Numbered from the stretch's first letter, positions 17,178-26,038 are shown. The stretch: 54,243 bases of DNA from Roseovarius spongiae (GCF_003651245.1 NZ_RAPE01000009.1:1-54243), one strand, 5' to 3'. The notes: generated by a model from the letters alone, not told the origin. Numbers and translations: made by a program.

Positions 17178-17294
17178 GACTGGCTTTTGGATGCGGTGAG
17201 CGCGGATAGCGACCATTGGCAGGCGGCATCGAGCGCGCATTTTGTCCACCTGGCCTGCATCGGAGGATTCTTTCGACCGAACTGACACGAAAAT

Positions 17295-17320
17295 GGGGAG
17301 CCGCGTTGCCGCGGCTCCCC
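17295..17320 (-). terminator. Terminator after the double-DUF736 gene
   Basis: An 11-bp perfect stem GGGGAGCCGCG/CGCGGCTCCCC with a TTGC loop. On the minus strand it is followed by ATTTTCG. It lies between the convergent merR and DUF736 genes and could serve both. Confidence 0.65.
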
Positions 17321-17435
17321 TCGTAGGCTTGCATCACAGGCGTCATACGCTGCTCGATTGGATACTCCGTCAGCGCGCGACCAGATGAACTGCCCGGAGG
17401 CGCTTTGCATGCGCCCCCTGGGCGAAACGCCCCGA

Positions 17436-18164
17436 TCAGGCGACGAGCGCCAGACCTGCCTTCGCCCGCTGCTCCTGTTCGGCGCTCTCCAAGAAGGGAA
17501 TGATCGAGAAGGTCTGCCCGCCCCGTTGCTCTTCGTTCTGTACGGCGTTGACGCGCAGATCGCCATCAGGCGTGTTGATGAGCAGCGAGAGGTAGTCGTT
17601 GCCGGTCCGGTTGCTCCTCGCCATCCAGGCTGAGCCGACGCGGATCGGTTTGCCCTGCGGGGAACTGACCTCGATCCGGTAATCCGGGTGGGTCTCCTCC
17701 GTCTTGTAGCCATTCTCAATGAGCATGAAGTCGAGGTCGAACATCATGTTGGCGATGTAACCGGCGAAGGCATTGTCGGCGTCCATGGCGGTGAGCTCGC
17801 CTGAGATCGAGCCGGATTTCATCAGGCCGTTCGAGACCAGCGGGATGATCTCGAACTCGCTGCTCTGGGCCGCGCGCGCCTCTTTCGTCTGGACCGCGTT
17901 GACCCGGAACGGGCCCAAGCCGACATCGATCTGCATCGAGATGTAGGGATTGCCGGATGCATTGCCGGTCTCGTTCCAGGCCGTGCCGATGCGCACCTTG
18001 CGTCCCGATTTGTTGACCGCGGTCACATCAAAATCCGGGCTGCGCTCGGACATCTTGGCCCGCGCCTCCAATTGGATGGCGATGTCAAAGCGCGTCGAAT
18101 GGATCATGCCGGTGTACTGAGCGGCTGCGGTCTCGACATTGCGGGTGAGGGTTCCTGCGAACAT
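17436..18164 (-). CDS. Protein with two DUF736-like domains
   Basis: A 242-residue protein starting MFAGTLTRNVETAAAQYTG. Two tandem units carry the DUF736 signature: residues about 43-90 (SPDFDVTAVNKSGRKVRIGTAW then GNPYISMQIDVGLGPFRVNAV) and about 160-225 (HPDYRIEVSSPQGKPIRVGSAW then GNDYLSLLINTPDGDLRVNAV). Single-domain DUF736 proteins are near-universal on alphaproteobacterial plasmids and have no settled function. ATG at 18164 is preferred to an upstream in-frame start at 18248. It is at the oriT-proximal end of the one-strand array. Confidence 0.75.
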   Translation of the reverse strand: MFAGTLTRNVETAAAQYTGMIHSTRFDIAIQLEARAKMSERSPDFDVTAVNKSGRKVRIGTAWNETGNASGNPYISMQIDVGLGPFRVNAVQTKEARAAQSSEFEIIPLVSNGLMKSGSISGELTAMDADNAFAGYIANMMFDLDFMLIENGYKTEETHPDYRIEVSSPQGKPIRVGSAWMARSNRTGNDYLSLLINTPDGDLRVNAVQNEEQRGGQTFSIIPFLESAEQEQRAKAGLALVA

Positions 18165-18255
18165 GGGATGGTTCCTTTTGGATTGGCCGGTGTCTGACGT
18201 TCTTGCCAGCGCATCCGGGATTGCTTTCTCGACCCCTTGAGGGATCACAAATCAG

Positions 18256-18272
18256 AAAGCCTGCTTTCCTTT
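18256..18272. repeat. Intergenic repeat motif, copy 1
   Basis: AAAGCCTGCTTTCCTTT, a member of the AAAGCCCGCTTT-n2-CTTT motif that recurs between genes of the 18-29 kb array. It lies 17 bp after the stop of the gene at 18289-18591 and upstream of the DUF736 gene. Confidence 0.5.
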
Positions 18273-18288
18273 CAGCCCCGCCCACGGG

Positions 18289-18591
18289 TCAGAGCTGCCG
18301 TCCGAGTGGGAATGCCCCCGCGCCTCCGGGTGCTACGCCCCTCCCCTGCCCGTCTGGTCTTGATTGGCTGCCCGGATTTTCCGCGCTGTCCTTCGGTTGC
18401 GCGATGAAGAACTCCGTTTCTTTTCCGTTCAACCGTTGCCCGCCCCGGTCGGTCAGGCCGATGCAGCTACCATTCGGCACATAGGTGATGAGGTACTGAC
18501 CGAGCCGGTCCTTGTGGACAACGTAGCCGGTATTGGCCCAGTGCACGGTCTGCCCGGCATCGACGGCCGCCTTGATGTCTTCGAGTGTCAT
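18289..18591 (-). CDS. Hypothetical 100-residue plasmid protein
   Basis: Starts MTLEDIKAAVDAGQTVHWANTGYVVHKDRLGQYLI with a GAGGA box upstream. The first 65 residues look like a small folded domain with the motif VHWANTGYVV; the proline- and glycine-rich tail from about residue 70 is probably disordered. No family recognised. One of a run of separately terminated plasmid genes. Confidence 0.6.
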   Translation of the reverse strand: MTLEDIKAAVDAGQTVHWANTGYVVHKDRLGQYLITYVPNGSCIGLTDRGGQRLNGKETEFFIAQPKDSAENPGSQSRPDGQGRGVAPGGAGAFPLGRQL

Positions 18592-18629
18592 GCGATCCTC
18601 CTCAAGAAGAATGGTGGGGAAACGACGCA

Positions 18630-18657
18630 AGAAGCCCGATCGTCCGACCGGGCTTCT
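18630..18657 (-). terminator. Hairpin after the DUF6915-like gene
   Basis: A 9-bp perfect stem AGAAGCCCG/CGGGCTTCT around ten bases, 35 bp past the stop at 18692. There is no clear T-run, so termination may be weak. Confidence 0.45.
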
Positions 18658-18691
18658 ATGCAGCATTTGTTTGGCAAACGGCCGAGAGCTG

Positions 18692-19153
18692 TCAGGCGCT
18701 TTGCGTGGCTTGCGTCGCGCGCGCCGCCATCCAATCCTTCAGGCCAAGAACGGTTCGTCCGGCGGCGACCTCGGAGGCCCAAGCGACCCTTGGGTCGCCG
18801 CAGGGATCATCGCCGACATGGCGGTCGATATGACCATTGGCCATCCATGGCTCGGGCTGGATCCGTCGCAGCCAGTCCGCCATGCTCGGAATGCGGCCCT
18901 GGCAGTCTTCACGGATATGCTGCTCGCCGATCCAGCGCACGGGAATGTCCCGACCTGCGCTATTGGTCAGGGTCAGGCCGAAAACACGTTCGGCCTCGAA
19001 CAGGCCTTGGGCATGATGGCGCAAGGCTCGGTGCGTAAAGAGCGCGAGGTGCTCTTTTGAGGCGTCAAACCAATCGTGCACAGCCTGATAGTCAGACGGC
19101 ACCCCGCCGAATTTCCGGGCAGAACTTTCAGCATGATGAAGCGGATGGGCCAT
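18692..19153 (-). CDS. DUF6915-like plasmid protein
   Basis: A 153-residue protein whose opening (MAHPLHHAESSARKFGGVPSDYQAVHDWFDASKEHLALFTHRALRHH) is typical of the DUF6915 family found on alphaproteobacterial plasmids. Several histidines (positions 3, 6, 7, 49 and neighbours) are conserved in that family and could bind metal. No activity is known. ATG at 19153 lies two bases before the stop of the DUF6878-like gene, so the two are coupled. Confidence 0.7.
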   Translation of the reverse strand: MAHPLHHAESSARKFGGVPSDYQAVHDWFDASKEHLALFTHRALRHHAQGLFEAERVFGLTLTNSAGRDIPVRWIGEQHIREDCQGRIPSMADWLRRIQPEPWMANGHIDRHVGDDPCGDPRVAWASEVAAGRTVLGLKDWMAARATQATQSA

Positions 19154-19154
19154 C

Positions 19155-19541
19155 TCACAGCCCCTCGTCATAGCTGTGCGAACATTCGACATAGCGGTCG
19201 GCGTGATCGAGGGTGATGCTGTCGTTGCGCAAGTCCCAGGTCAGCGTGCCGTAACCACCCTCGTTGTTTTCGAACCCCGGGTGATGGTGATAGGCGAGCG
19301 ACCAGGCGAAGTCGCCAACCTCGGTGGCAAGCGGCTCCGGCAGTTGGACCTCTGCAGGCTGCACCGTCATATCTTCGACATTGCCGGAGTCGCCATAGCC
19401 TTCGTATTCGGCAGTGACCTCGCTGATGCCAAGCGCACGTAGTTGCGCCAGCAGCTCCGCTCGGGTCGCCTTCAAGGTGGTTTCGCGCTCCGCGCGCCAC
19501 TGAGCCGCCATTGCGGCATAGTCGATCTGGGGATTGGTCAT
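19155..19541 (-). CDS. DUF6878-like plasmid protein
   Basis: A 128-residue acidic protein starting MTNPQIDYAAMAAQWRAERET. The middle GISEVTAEYEGYGDSGNVEDM and the C-terminal HPGFENNEGGYGTLTWDLRNDSITLDH match the DUF6878 pattern. The start at 19541 is preferred because upstream codons are unlike coding sequence and run into the neighbouring repeat motif. It is coupled to the DUF6915 gene and follows the helicase gene. Function unknown. Confidence 0.7.
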   Translation of the reverse strand: MTNPQIDYAAMAAQWRAERETTLKATRAELLAQLRALGISEVTAEYEGYGDSGNVEDMTVQPAEVQLPEPLATEVGDFAWSLAYHHHPGFENNEGGYGTLTWDLRNDSITLDHADRYVECSHSYDEGL

Positions 19542-19645
19542 GGGTCTGTCCTCTTGTCTGAAGTTGGGGGGGCCGGGCGTGGCATTGGTCAGCGCGCGCC
19601 CGGAAAACGCAGACCGGCCAAACCCCGATCCGCGACGCCCGGCCC

Positions 19646-19664
19646 AAAGCCCGCTTTGACTTTT
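19646..19664. repeat. Intergenic repeat motif, copy 2
   Basis: AAAGCCCGCTTTGACTTTT, directly touching the stop codon of the large helicase gene (19664-19666). On the minus strand, AAGCCGC just before it can pair with GCGGGCTT to make a short terminator-like hairpin. Confidence 0.5.
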
Positions 19665-22600
19665 CAGGCGGCTTGTTCTGACGTCATGGCGGCTTCCTGC
19701 CCCACGATCCGGGCCAGAATGCTTCCCGTGTCGATCCCGTCCCCATGCGGCAGGAACACCCGCAACTGAAAGGCGATGATCTCCGTGAAACATCCCATTG
19801 CCTTGAGGCCGTCGATCATGCCCTTGTCCACGCCACCCAACTCAAGGCGCATCTCGCCTGCGACCCGGCGACGGGTCAGGGTCAGACCCCGGCCCAGATC
19901 GACAGGTGCGGTGGCGCCGAGGGCGGCGGTCAACATCTCCTGCGGCGTTTGCGGATTGGAGACGAGGAAGCGGGCGCGCAGCGCGGCCGCACCTTCCTCG
20001 CTCAGCGTGCGCCCGATCATGGCTTTCGCCCCATCGGGCGTGACCCGGTAGATGCGCTCATTGGTGGTCGGAATGTCCTTCCAGATCGGCAACAAGAGCC
20101 CGGTCAGCAGGTAAAGCTTGGTCGTGGTGGTTTTTGGCAGAGACGCAGCCTCGGCATCCCAAAGCCGTGCGAACTCGGGCCTGTCGATCTCTTCCCAGGC
20201 CGAGGACTCGAACCGCGCCTCCTCGAGGTAGCTGGACCCGTTTGGCCTCACCGCCTTGCGCATCAGCGTGACAATGTCCTCGTCATACATCTGCATGGGG
20301 CGCGCCGAGATGAGCGCCGCGCGGCCGGAGGCGCGATTGATCATCGGCAGCTTATCCGGATTGCGCGACATGGCCTCTTCGGCCCCAAGAACGTGGACTG
20401 GGTCGGTGACCTCCAGTCCGATGATACGCGTCACGGCGCCGGATTTCGGGCAGGTCCAGAGATCCTCCGTGGAGACCTGTTCGATCTTTTCGCCGCGCAG
20501 GGTTTCCACGCCGAAATCGAGCGTACCCGCCGCCCTTGCCCGTTCGGTCTGATCGGCAATCCGCCTCATGAACTCGGCAAACAGTGCATTCTGCATGTGG
20601 ATGGGCAGGGCGAGAACCCGGTTGAGAAACCGCTGGATCGGGGGAAGCTCCTCAAGGAGCACCCCGTCCTTGTCGATCAGCCGCAAGGCCGTCCAGTCGG
20701 TGAAGCTCTCGTAGCTCATCGCCTTGGCCCGCCCGGCGGCAAGATCGGCGTAATAGCCACGCAATGCCGCCCGCGCGATCGGGCTTTCGAGATTGTCCTC
20801 CTCGCGGAACATGCCCTGCGAGCCGGTTTCGCGCTGGCCCTTGGTCAAGGCCCCCAGCTGGTCGAGGCGCTTGGCTATCGTCGAGGTGAAACGTTTCTCG
20901 CCATGCACATCGGAGGTGCAGACCCGAAAGAAGGGCGCGCTGACCTGGGCAGAGCGATGCGTGCGGCCCAGCCCCTGGATGGCCGCATCCGCGCGCCAGC
21001 CGGGCTCCAACAGGTAGTGCCGCCGCCGTTTCTGGTTCTTCGCCGTTTGCGCCGCGTGATAGGACCGGCCCGTGCCACCTGCATCGGAGAAGATCAGGAT
21101 ATCCTTCTCACCGTCCATGAAGGCTTGGGTCTCGGAGGAATTGCTGCTGGCGGCGCGCTTCTCGATGAAAAGATGACCATCCTCGGCCTTGAGGGGCCGG
21201 ATGGACCGCCCCGTGACTTCTGCCACGGCCTCGTCGCCAAAGGCCCAGAGGATCTGGTCGAGCGCCGAGGGGATCGGGGCGAGCGTCATCAACTCCATCA
21301 TGGCCGCATCTCGCAGGGCGAGCGCCTCGCGCGAGACGACGAGCGCGCCGGTCTCATCCCGCAAATGTTCCGCCACCATGTTGCCGTCGATCTCCACGAG
21401 CTTTTGGGCATGGATCGGGAAAGCCTGTTCGAGGTAGCCCAGCACGTAGTCGCGAGGCGTCAAGGCGCCCTCAACGAGTTCATCCTCCGGGTCCATCGTC
21501 TCAAGCCGGCGTTTCAGCAGACTCTCACCTGTCGAGACAACCTGGATGACGCAAGCCTTGCCCGCCGCCAGATCTTCCTTGATTGCGCGGATAATGCTCG
21601 GGGCTTTCATGCCCATAAGGAGGTGGTTGAAGAAGCGCTGCTTCGTGCTCTCGAAGCGGGACTTGGCCGAGGCGCGTGCGGCCGACGCATTGGTCTCGCC
21701 AGAGGCGTCGTTGACGCCGGTCGCTGTCAGCGCGGCTTCGAGATTGTGGTGGATCGTCCGAAACGAAGTCGCATAGGCGTCGTAGATCTCGATCTGGGCC
21801 GGGGTGAGCGCGTGTTCGAGCACGTCATACTCTACGCCGTCGAAGCTGAGGGCGCGCGCCGTGTAGAGCCCGAGCGTCTTGAGATCGCGCGCGACCACCT
21901 CCATGGCGGCGACACCGCCAGCTTCCATCGCCGACACAAAGCTCTCGCGGCTTGGGAAGGGGTATTCGGGGCCTTTCCCCCAGAGACTGAGACGTGCGGC
22001 ATAAGCGAGGTTATGCACGCTCGTGGCGCCCGTGGCCGAGATATAGAAGACGCGAGCGCGCGGCGCGGCCAGTTGCAGCCGCAGGCCAGCAAGGCCCTGC
22101 TGGGAGGGTTTGACCCCCCTGCCCTGCTCGGACCCTGCCGCGTTCTGCATGGCATGGGCCTCATCAAAAGCGAGGACGCCGTCAAAGTCTTCACCCATCC
22201 AGGCGAGGATCTGGCTCAGTCGCGTGGTGCCGCATTTGCCCGCGGACCGCAGCGTGGCGTAGGTGACAAAAAGGATACCGTCGCCCATCGGGATGGACTG
22301 GTCCGGTTTCCATTTGGAGAGCGGCTGGATGTCGGCGGGCGAGCCGCCAAGATCGATCCAGTCGCGGATCGCGTCCTCGATGAGCGTGGCGGATTTGGAG
22401 ACCCAGATCGCCTTCCTGCGTCCGGCCAGCCAGTTCACAAGGATGAGCCCCGCGCATTCGCGCCCCTTGCCGCAGCCGGTGCCGTCGCCGAGGAAATAGC
22501 CAAGGCGATAGGCACTTGCGTCTGGATCATCATCGGCGCGCGTCAGCTTGGTCTGGTCGTCATCGATGATAAACCGACCGGGCAGGTCGCGCCCTTGAGC

Positions 22601-23926
22601 ATCATGTGCCATGATGATGGTTTCCAGCTGCGCCTCGGAGAGATCTCCCTCCTCGATCAACCGTGCGGGCAGGCGCAAGTCATCACTGCCCGTGTTTGAG
22701 GGCACCGGCGGCGCGACCGATGCCATGGCGATGCTTTCGACCAGCGGCGTGGGATGTTCCTGCGCACCCGCGATCCCGATCCGCTGTGGGCGGTAGCGCG
22801 CATAGATGTCCGAGATGGGCGTGTTGTCGCGCGGGATATCAAGGCTCGTGAAAGTTAGCGGGACAACGGCATTGGCCCGGGGTTTGGAGGCGGCGACAGG
22901 CGCAGCGGCGGTCTTGCGCGGGGCAGATGATGGAACGGTCGGCCGAGCATGAGGGATCGCTTCAGCCCGTTGGGCGGGGCGCATCTCGGGCCGGGTTGCG
23001 GCCACGGCGTCGACAAAAGGAAGGGCTTCATCCAAGCCCCGGACACTGGCGCGGATCATCTCGCCGTCCTCCTGCACCTTGTCGAAGACCATCAGCTGGG
23101 TTTCGACAGAGGTGCCGAGCTTGCGGTAGACCTGCCCCGGCATCGTCAACGCCAATCGCGGCGTCAGGAGGCCGCAGGCGCGGGACCAATGCGCGGCATC
23201 GCGTTCGGGCGTGAATCCCAGCGGCATGATCGCGACCAGCCGTCCGCCCGGTGCCAGACGCTTCGCGGCCGCGATGAGATGCTTGGCGGCGATGTGTTTG
23301 TCTCGGGATCGATCGACCGAGGAGGCGAAGGGCGGATTCATCACCACGACGTCGGGTAGAACCGGCGTCTGCAGCAGATCGTCGATATGCTCGCCGTCAT
23401 GGCCCGTCACCTCGCCACCGAAGAGGGCCCGCAGGAGGCGTTGGCGAAAGGGGTCGATTTCATTGAGCAAAAGCGTAACACCGGCCCGGGCGGCGAAAGC
23501 AGCCAGGGCACCCGTACCAGCCGAGGGCTCCAGCACGGTCTCGCCCTTGCGGATCGCCGCGGCCCGCACCGCCATGGTCGCGAATGCCAGCGGTGTGGAA
23601 AACTGCTGCAGCCGGATCTGCTGCTCCGACCGACGCGTTTCCGTCAGGAGCCGTGAGGCAAGCAGCCTTGCAGCGGCGATGTCACCTGCTGCACCGTCCC
23701 CACGCAGCAGCACCTGGATGGCCGCGGCCTGCATCAGGTCATATGCCATGCGCCAGTCCCAGGCACCGCCAGCATCGCTGCCATGAAACGTCTCGCGCAT
23801 GATGCGCGCGAGCGCTGAACTGCGCAGGGGTTGGTGGTCGACCTCCGCGCCGATCTGCGCGAGGGCAGAGGCGAGGTTAGCGTCGGATTCAACAGGATTG
23901 GGGAGCGTTGAGCGGGGCTTGGACAT
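19664..23926 (-). CDS. Methyltransferase / Strawberry-notch-like helicase fusion
   Basis: A 1420-residue protein. Residues about 105-285 are a class I methyltransferase of the N6-adenine type, with motif I VLEPSAGTGALA (131-142) and motif IV NPPF (197-200). From about 355 the protein matches Strawberry-notch superfamily 2 proteins: GDGTGCGKGR (480-489), DEAH (588-591), YISATGATSVHNLAYA, and the later FSDAGGTGRSYHAAQ and LGRTHRSAQ boxes. It may methylate plasmid DNA, or remodel or protect it on entry; this is inference. ATG at 23926 has AAAGGAA upstream. It is the largest gene of the array and is preceded by a strong terminator. Confidence 0.85.
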   Translation of the reverse strand: MSKPRSTLPNPVESDANLASALAQIGAEVDHQPLRSSALARIMRETFHGSDAGGAWDWRMAYDLMQAAAIQVLLRGDGAAGDIAAARLLASRLLTETRRSEQQIRLQQFSTPLAFATMAVRAAAIRKGETVLEPSAGTGALAAFAARAGVTLLLNEIDPFRQRLLRALFGGEVTGHDGEHIDDLLQTPVLPDVVVMNPPFASSVDRSRDKHIAAKHLIAAAKRLAPGGRLVAIMPLGFTPERDAAHWSRACGLLTPRLALTMPGQVYRKLGTSVETQLMVFDKVQEDGEMIRASVRGLDEALPFVDAVAATRPEMRPAQRAEAIPHARPTVPSSAPRKTAAAPVAASKPRANAVVPLTFTSLDIPRDNTPISDIYARYRPQRIGIAGAQEHPTPLVESIAMASVAPPVPSNTGSDDLRLPARLIEEGDLSEAQLETIIMAHDAQGRDLPGRFIIDDDQTKLTRADDDPDASAYRLGYFLGDGTGCGKGRECAGLILVNWLAGRRKAIWVSKSATLIEDAIRDWIDLGGSPADIQPLSKWKPDQSIPMGDGILFVTYATLRSAGKCGTTRLSQILAWMGEDFDGVLAFDEAHAMQNAAGSEQGRGVKPSQQGLAGLRLQLAAPRARVFYISATGATSVHNLAYAARLSLWGKGPEYPFPSRESFVSAMEAGGVAAMEVVARDLKTLGLYTARALSFDGVEYDVLEHALTPAQIEIYDAYATSFRTIHHNLEAALTATGVNDASGETNASAARASAKSRFESTKQRFFNHLLMGMKAPSIIRAIKEDLAAGKACVIQVVSTGESLLKRRLETMDPEDELVEGALTPRDYVLGYLEQAFPIHAQKLVEIDGNMVAEHLRDETGALVVSREALALRDAAMMELMTLAPIPSALDQILWAFGDEAVAEVTGRSIRPLKAEDGHLFIEKRAASSNSSETQAFMDGEKDILIFSDAGGTGRSYHAAQTAKNQKRRRHYLLEPGWRADAAIQGLGRTHRSAQVSAPFFRVCTSDVHGEKRFTSTIAKRLDQLGALTKGQRETGSQGMFREEDNLESPIARAALRGYYADLAAGRAKAMSYESFTDWTALRLIDKDGVLLEELPPIQRFLNRVLALPIHMQNALFAEFMRRIADQTERARAAGTLDFGVETLRGEKIEQVSTEDLWTCPKSGAVTRIIGLEVTDPVHVLGAEEAMSRNPDKLPMINRASGRAALISARPMQMYDEDIVTLMRKAVRPNGSSYLEEARFESSAWEEIDRPEFARLWDAEAASLPKTTTTKLYLLTGLLLPIWKDIPTTNERIYRVTPDGAKAMIGRTLSEEGAAALRARFLVSNPQTPQEMLTAALGATAPVDLGRGLTLTRRRVAGEMRLELGGVDKGMIDGLKAMGCFTEIIAFQLRVFLPHGDGIDTGSILARIVGQEAAMTSEQAA

Positions 23927-23969
23927 GGGGGTTTCCTTTGGATCAGGGTCTGAGTTCCAAAGGAAAAAA

Positions 23970-24002
23970 GCCCGCTCTACACTTTGAAGGCGTAGAGCGG
24001 GC
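23970..24002 (-). terminator. Strong terminator after the RelE/ParE toxin gene
   Basis: An 11-bp perfect stem GCCCGCTCTAC/GTAGAGCGGGC, followed on the minus strand by six T residues, 30 bp past the toxin stop. The left part (23967-23985) is also a copy of the recurrent intergenic motif. Confidence 0.85.
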
Positions 24003-24031
24003 AATTTCTTAGCGGGGGGCCTGCACCCCGA

Positions 24032-24337
24032 TCATGGCCACTGCTGCGCAGCATGAAGAACGCGCAAAATGGTCACCATCTCAGGGCCTTCAACATAAAC
24101 CACGATGTAGTTTGGCCGAACAACCATCTCCCGCGTCCCATCGACACGGCCCGCGCGGTACATTTGAGGGCGGTCTGGAAGGAGGGACGTCTTGTGTTCA
24201 ATCTCATCTTTGAGAACTTGGGCGGCATCCGGGTTGTCGTCAGAGATGTAGTCAATGATTGCCAACAAGTCGGCGATGGCCGTGGCTTTCCATTCAAGAT
24301 CGGGCCCATCAAGATTTGGCAAGGCGCTTCCCGTCAA
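24032..24337 (-). CDS. RelE/ParE-family toxin
   Basis: A 101-residue toxin: LEWKATAIADLLAIIDYISDDNPDAAQVLKDEIEHKTSLLPDRPQMYRAGRVDGTREMVVRPNYIVVY follows the RelE/ParE layout, with the closing strand VTILRVLHAAQQWP. The GTREMVVRPNYIVVY segment is typical of the RelE/StbE side of the superfamily, so it may cleave mRNA rather than target gyrase. Its start overlaps the antitoxin gene by 29 bp. A strong terminator follows. Confidence 0.82.
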   Translation of the reverse strand: MTGSALPNLDGPDLEWKATAIADLLAIIDYISDDNPDAAQVLKDEIEHKTSLLPDRPQMYRAGRVDGTREMVVRPNYIVVYVEGPEMVTILRVLHAAQQWP

Positions 24338-24608
24338 TCAATGCTTGGGCGTCTTGCATCGCCTTGGCATGGGGCGTTGTGGGGCTTGGATCGTCCAGCG
24401 CTTCCTGTACCTTCGCCCGGAACCAGGCGTCATAGGCATCCGGATCAGCGGTCAATCCGGCAGGCAATCCGCCTTCTGCGGCCACGCGGGTCAGAAGAAT
24501 GCGCACCGCATCGGAGAGCGTCAGACCGACGCCCGCAAGTGCGTCCGAAGCCTGTGCTTTCAGCTGATCGTCAACACGGACATGAAGCATGGATGTTTGG
24601 GCAGGCAT
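24309..24608 (-). CDS. RelB/DinJ-family antitoxin
   Basis: A 99-residue protein starting MPAQTSMLHVRVDDQLKAQASDALAGVGLTLSDAVRILLTRVAAEGGLP, the ribbon-helix-helix domain of RelB/DinJ antitoxins. The rest is an acidic helix that would block the toxin. GGAGG lies upstream of ATG 24608, and the gene overlaps the toxin gene. It should repress its own promoter through the palindrome at 24637-24654. Confidence 0.85.
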   Translation of the reverse strand: MPAQTSMLHVRVDDQLKAQASDALAGVGLTLSDAVRILLTRVAAEGGLPAGLTADPDAYDAWFRAKVQEALDDPSPTTPHAKAMQDAQALIDGKRLAKS

Positions 24609-24633
24609 GGGTGGTCCTCCAGTTGATGGGAAT

Positions 24634-24662
24634 GATGTATCTCATTTGAGATACGATTTCAA
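24634..24662 (-). promoter_or_regulatory. Promoter and operator of the RelBE-like operon
   Basis: On the minus strand TTGAAA (24657-24662) and TACATC (24634-24639) are 17 bp apart. The spacer and -10 are covered by GTATCTCA-TT-TGAGATAC (24637-24654), whose 8-bp arms are perfectly symmetric, the expected site for a ribbon-helix-helix dimer pair. Confidence 0.65.
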
Positions 24663-24712
24663 GTCGGCAGTATGTGTGCGCGTGGTCCCGTGGTGTTGTC
24701 TCAGCGGGAAAC

Positions 24713-25369
24713 TCAGCCACCCTGCCCCGCCAGAAACTCCGCCAGCACAGGACTGGCCTCGCCCTTTGCGGAGCTGAGCAGCTCCGAGCCCGCAAGCGAG
24801 GCCTTCGACAGGCGTACGAGCCCACCGGTTTCCTCGATGCGGTAGCAGCGGCGTTTCTGCCGGCCCCGCCCGTAGTGGGTCGCGGTGACGATCTGGCAGG
24901 TGCTGCCATCGGTGAGCGTCACAGGGGTGGCGAGCCTGATCTTGTCGCCTTCCTCGTAGTCCGGAATCGACGCCCAGTCCCGACAACGCTGGCGCCAGGC
25001 ATGGGCATAGCTCTCTGGGTCCTTCAATTCTGAGAGCAGCGACAGCAGGCTGAGCGGGGCGCGAGACTCGTTCGGGCCAGCACTTTCCTCCATGTCCTTG
25101 TAGCCCCAGCAGCCGTCATCGTATCGCGTGAGGAAGACAGCCCCGAAAGTGATGGAACCATCCGCATCGGTGACATAGGTCGCGTCCTCGACCGGGGTGC
25201 CGCCAAGGTTGGAGACCTTTGCCGCCGCGTACCAAGTCGAACCCACCTTGCAGGCTTTGACCAGTTCCGTCTTGCGCCTTTCGCTCTCGAAGGTGCAGAG
25301 CCGGGCGATTTCCGCTTTCTCATCCGCATAGGTCTGGACGCGGCGATCGGTATAGAAGAGCCAACCCAT
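24713..25369 (-). CDS. DUF6927-like plasmid protein
   Basis: A 218-residue protein starting MGWLFYTDRRVQTYADEKAEIARLCTFE, the N-terminus typical of DUF6927. The central region TWYAAAKVSNLGGTPVEDATYVTDADGSITFGAVFLTRYDDGCWGYKDMEESAGP is the conserved core. No catalytic motif is evident and the function is unknown. ATG at 25369 overlaps the stop of the DUF3085 gene; a GTG one codon earlier is also possible. The two genes form a coupled pair. Confidence 0.7.
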   Translation of the reverse strand: MGWLFYTDRRVQTYADEKAEIARLCTFESERRKTELVKACKVGSTWYAAAKVSNLGGTPVEDATYVTDADGSITFGAVFLTRYDDGCWGYKDMEESAGPNESRAPLSLLSLLSELKDPESYAHAWRQRCRDWASIPDYEEGDKIRLATPVTLTDGSTCQIVTATHYGRGRQKRRCYRIEETGGLVRLSKASLAGSELLSSAKGEASPVLAEFLAGQGG

Positions 25370-25962
25370 CACGCCGCCCTCCGGTCATCGATTTCCATCA
25401 GCGCATCGAGCGGCACGCGGTAGGGCTGCATGGCGTCGAAATCCTCGCAATTGCCGCAGTTCTGCACGATCGCGAAGGTGTCGCAGGCATCCTTGAGGAT
25501 GACCCGGAAGGTGCCGCCAAGGCCTGAGGGCACCTCGTAGGTTCCGCCGATGAGATAGTCCGAGGCCCGCCGCACGAAGACGCGGATGCTGTGGCCATCG
25601 GTGGCGAGCCGGATGGCCCCCTGCCCCCGGTCGATGAGCACCTGCACGTCGTCGAGGATGTCGGTGTAGAACTGGCCGGTCAGATCGCGAAACGCCATGC
25701 GGCGCTGCGCCATCCAGTCGGTATCCCGAAACGGGTTCATGCCGTCGGCGAAGGCGAAGGAGGGATCGGCCTGTTCGGTGGTGACGATACGGGTGGTCGT
25801 GCCATCGATGCCGTTCGAGCGCAGATGCACGCCATTACCAACGATCAGGATCAGGGCAGGTCTGTCCACGGGCCCGTTCCAGTTGGGCAGGAAGGTTTTG
25901 CAGGCGCGCGCATGCGCGATTTGCGCTGCAACAGCGGAGGCAGAGAACTTGAGAATAGCCAT
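25369..25962 (-). CDS. DUF3085-like plasmid protein
   Basis: A 197-residue protein starting MAILKFSASAVAAQIAHARACKTFLP. The run RPALILIVGNGVHLRSNGIDGT resembles the core of DUF3085, and NPFRDTDWMAQRRMAF plus the cysteine-containing CGNCEDFDAMQPYRVPLDALMEID lie further on. Function unknown. It is translationally coupled to the DUF6927 gene downstream and separated from the ParB-like gene by a hairpin. Confidence 0.65.
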   Translation of the reverse strand: MAILKFSASAVAAQIAHARACKTFLPNWNGPVDRPALILIVGNGVHLRSNGIDGTTTRIVTTEQADPSFAFADGMNPFRDTDWMAQRRMAFRDLTGQFYTDILDDVQVLIDRGQGAIRLATDGHSIRVFVRRASDYLIGGTYEVPSGLGGTFRVILKDACDTFAIVQNCGNCEDFDAMQPYRVPLDALMEIDDRRAA

Positions 25963-25993
25963 GGGGATGTCTTTCCGTTGGGTGTGGGAGGGT

Positions 25994-26029
25994 CGACCCG
26001 CGCGGGCGGCATGGCCCAAGCGCGGGTCG
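25994..26029 (-). terminator. Hairpin between the ParB-like and DUF3085 genes
   Basis: A 10-bp perfect stem CGACCCGCGC/GCGCGGGTCG with a 16-base loop, nine bases past the ParB-like stop. There is no T-run; it could act as a terminator or a leader structure. Confidence 0.4.
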
Positions 26030-26038
26030 CGTGATGGC

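Noticed and set aside
19745..22699. 984-codon plus-strand frame opposite the helicase fusion
   Set aside because: It is antisense to the well-motifed 1420-residue gene and arises from high GC third positions; no recognisable protein features.
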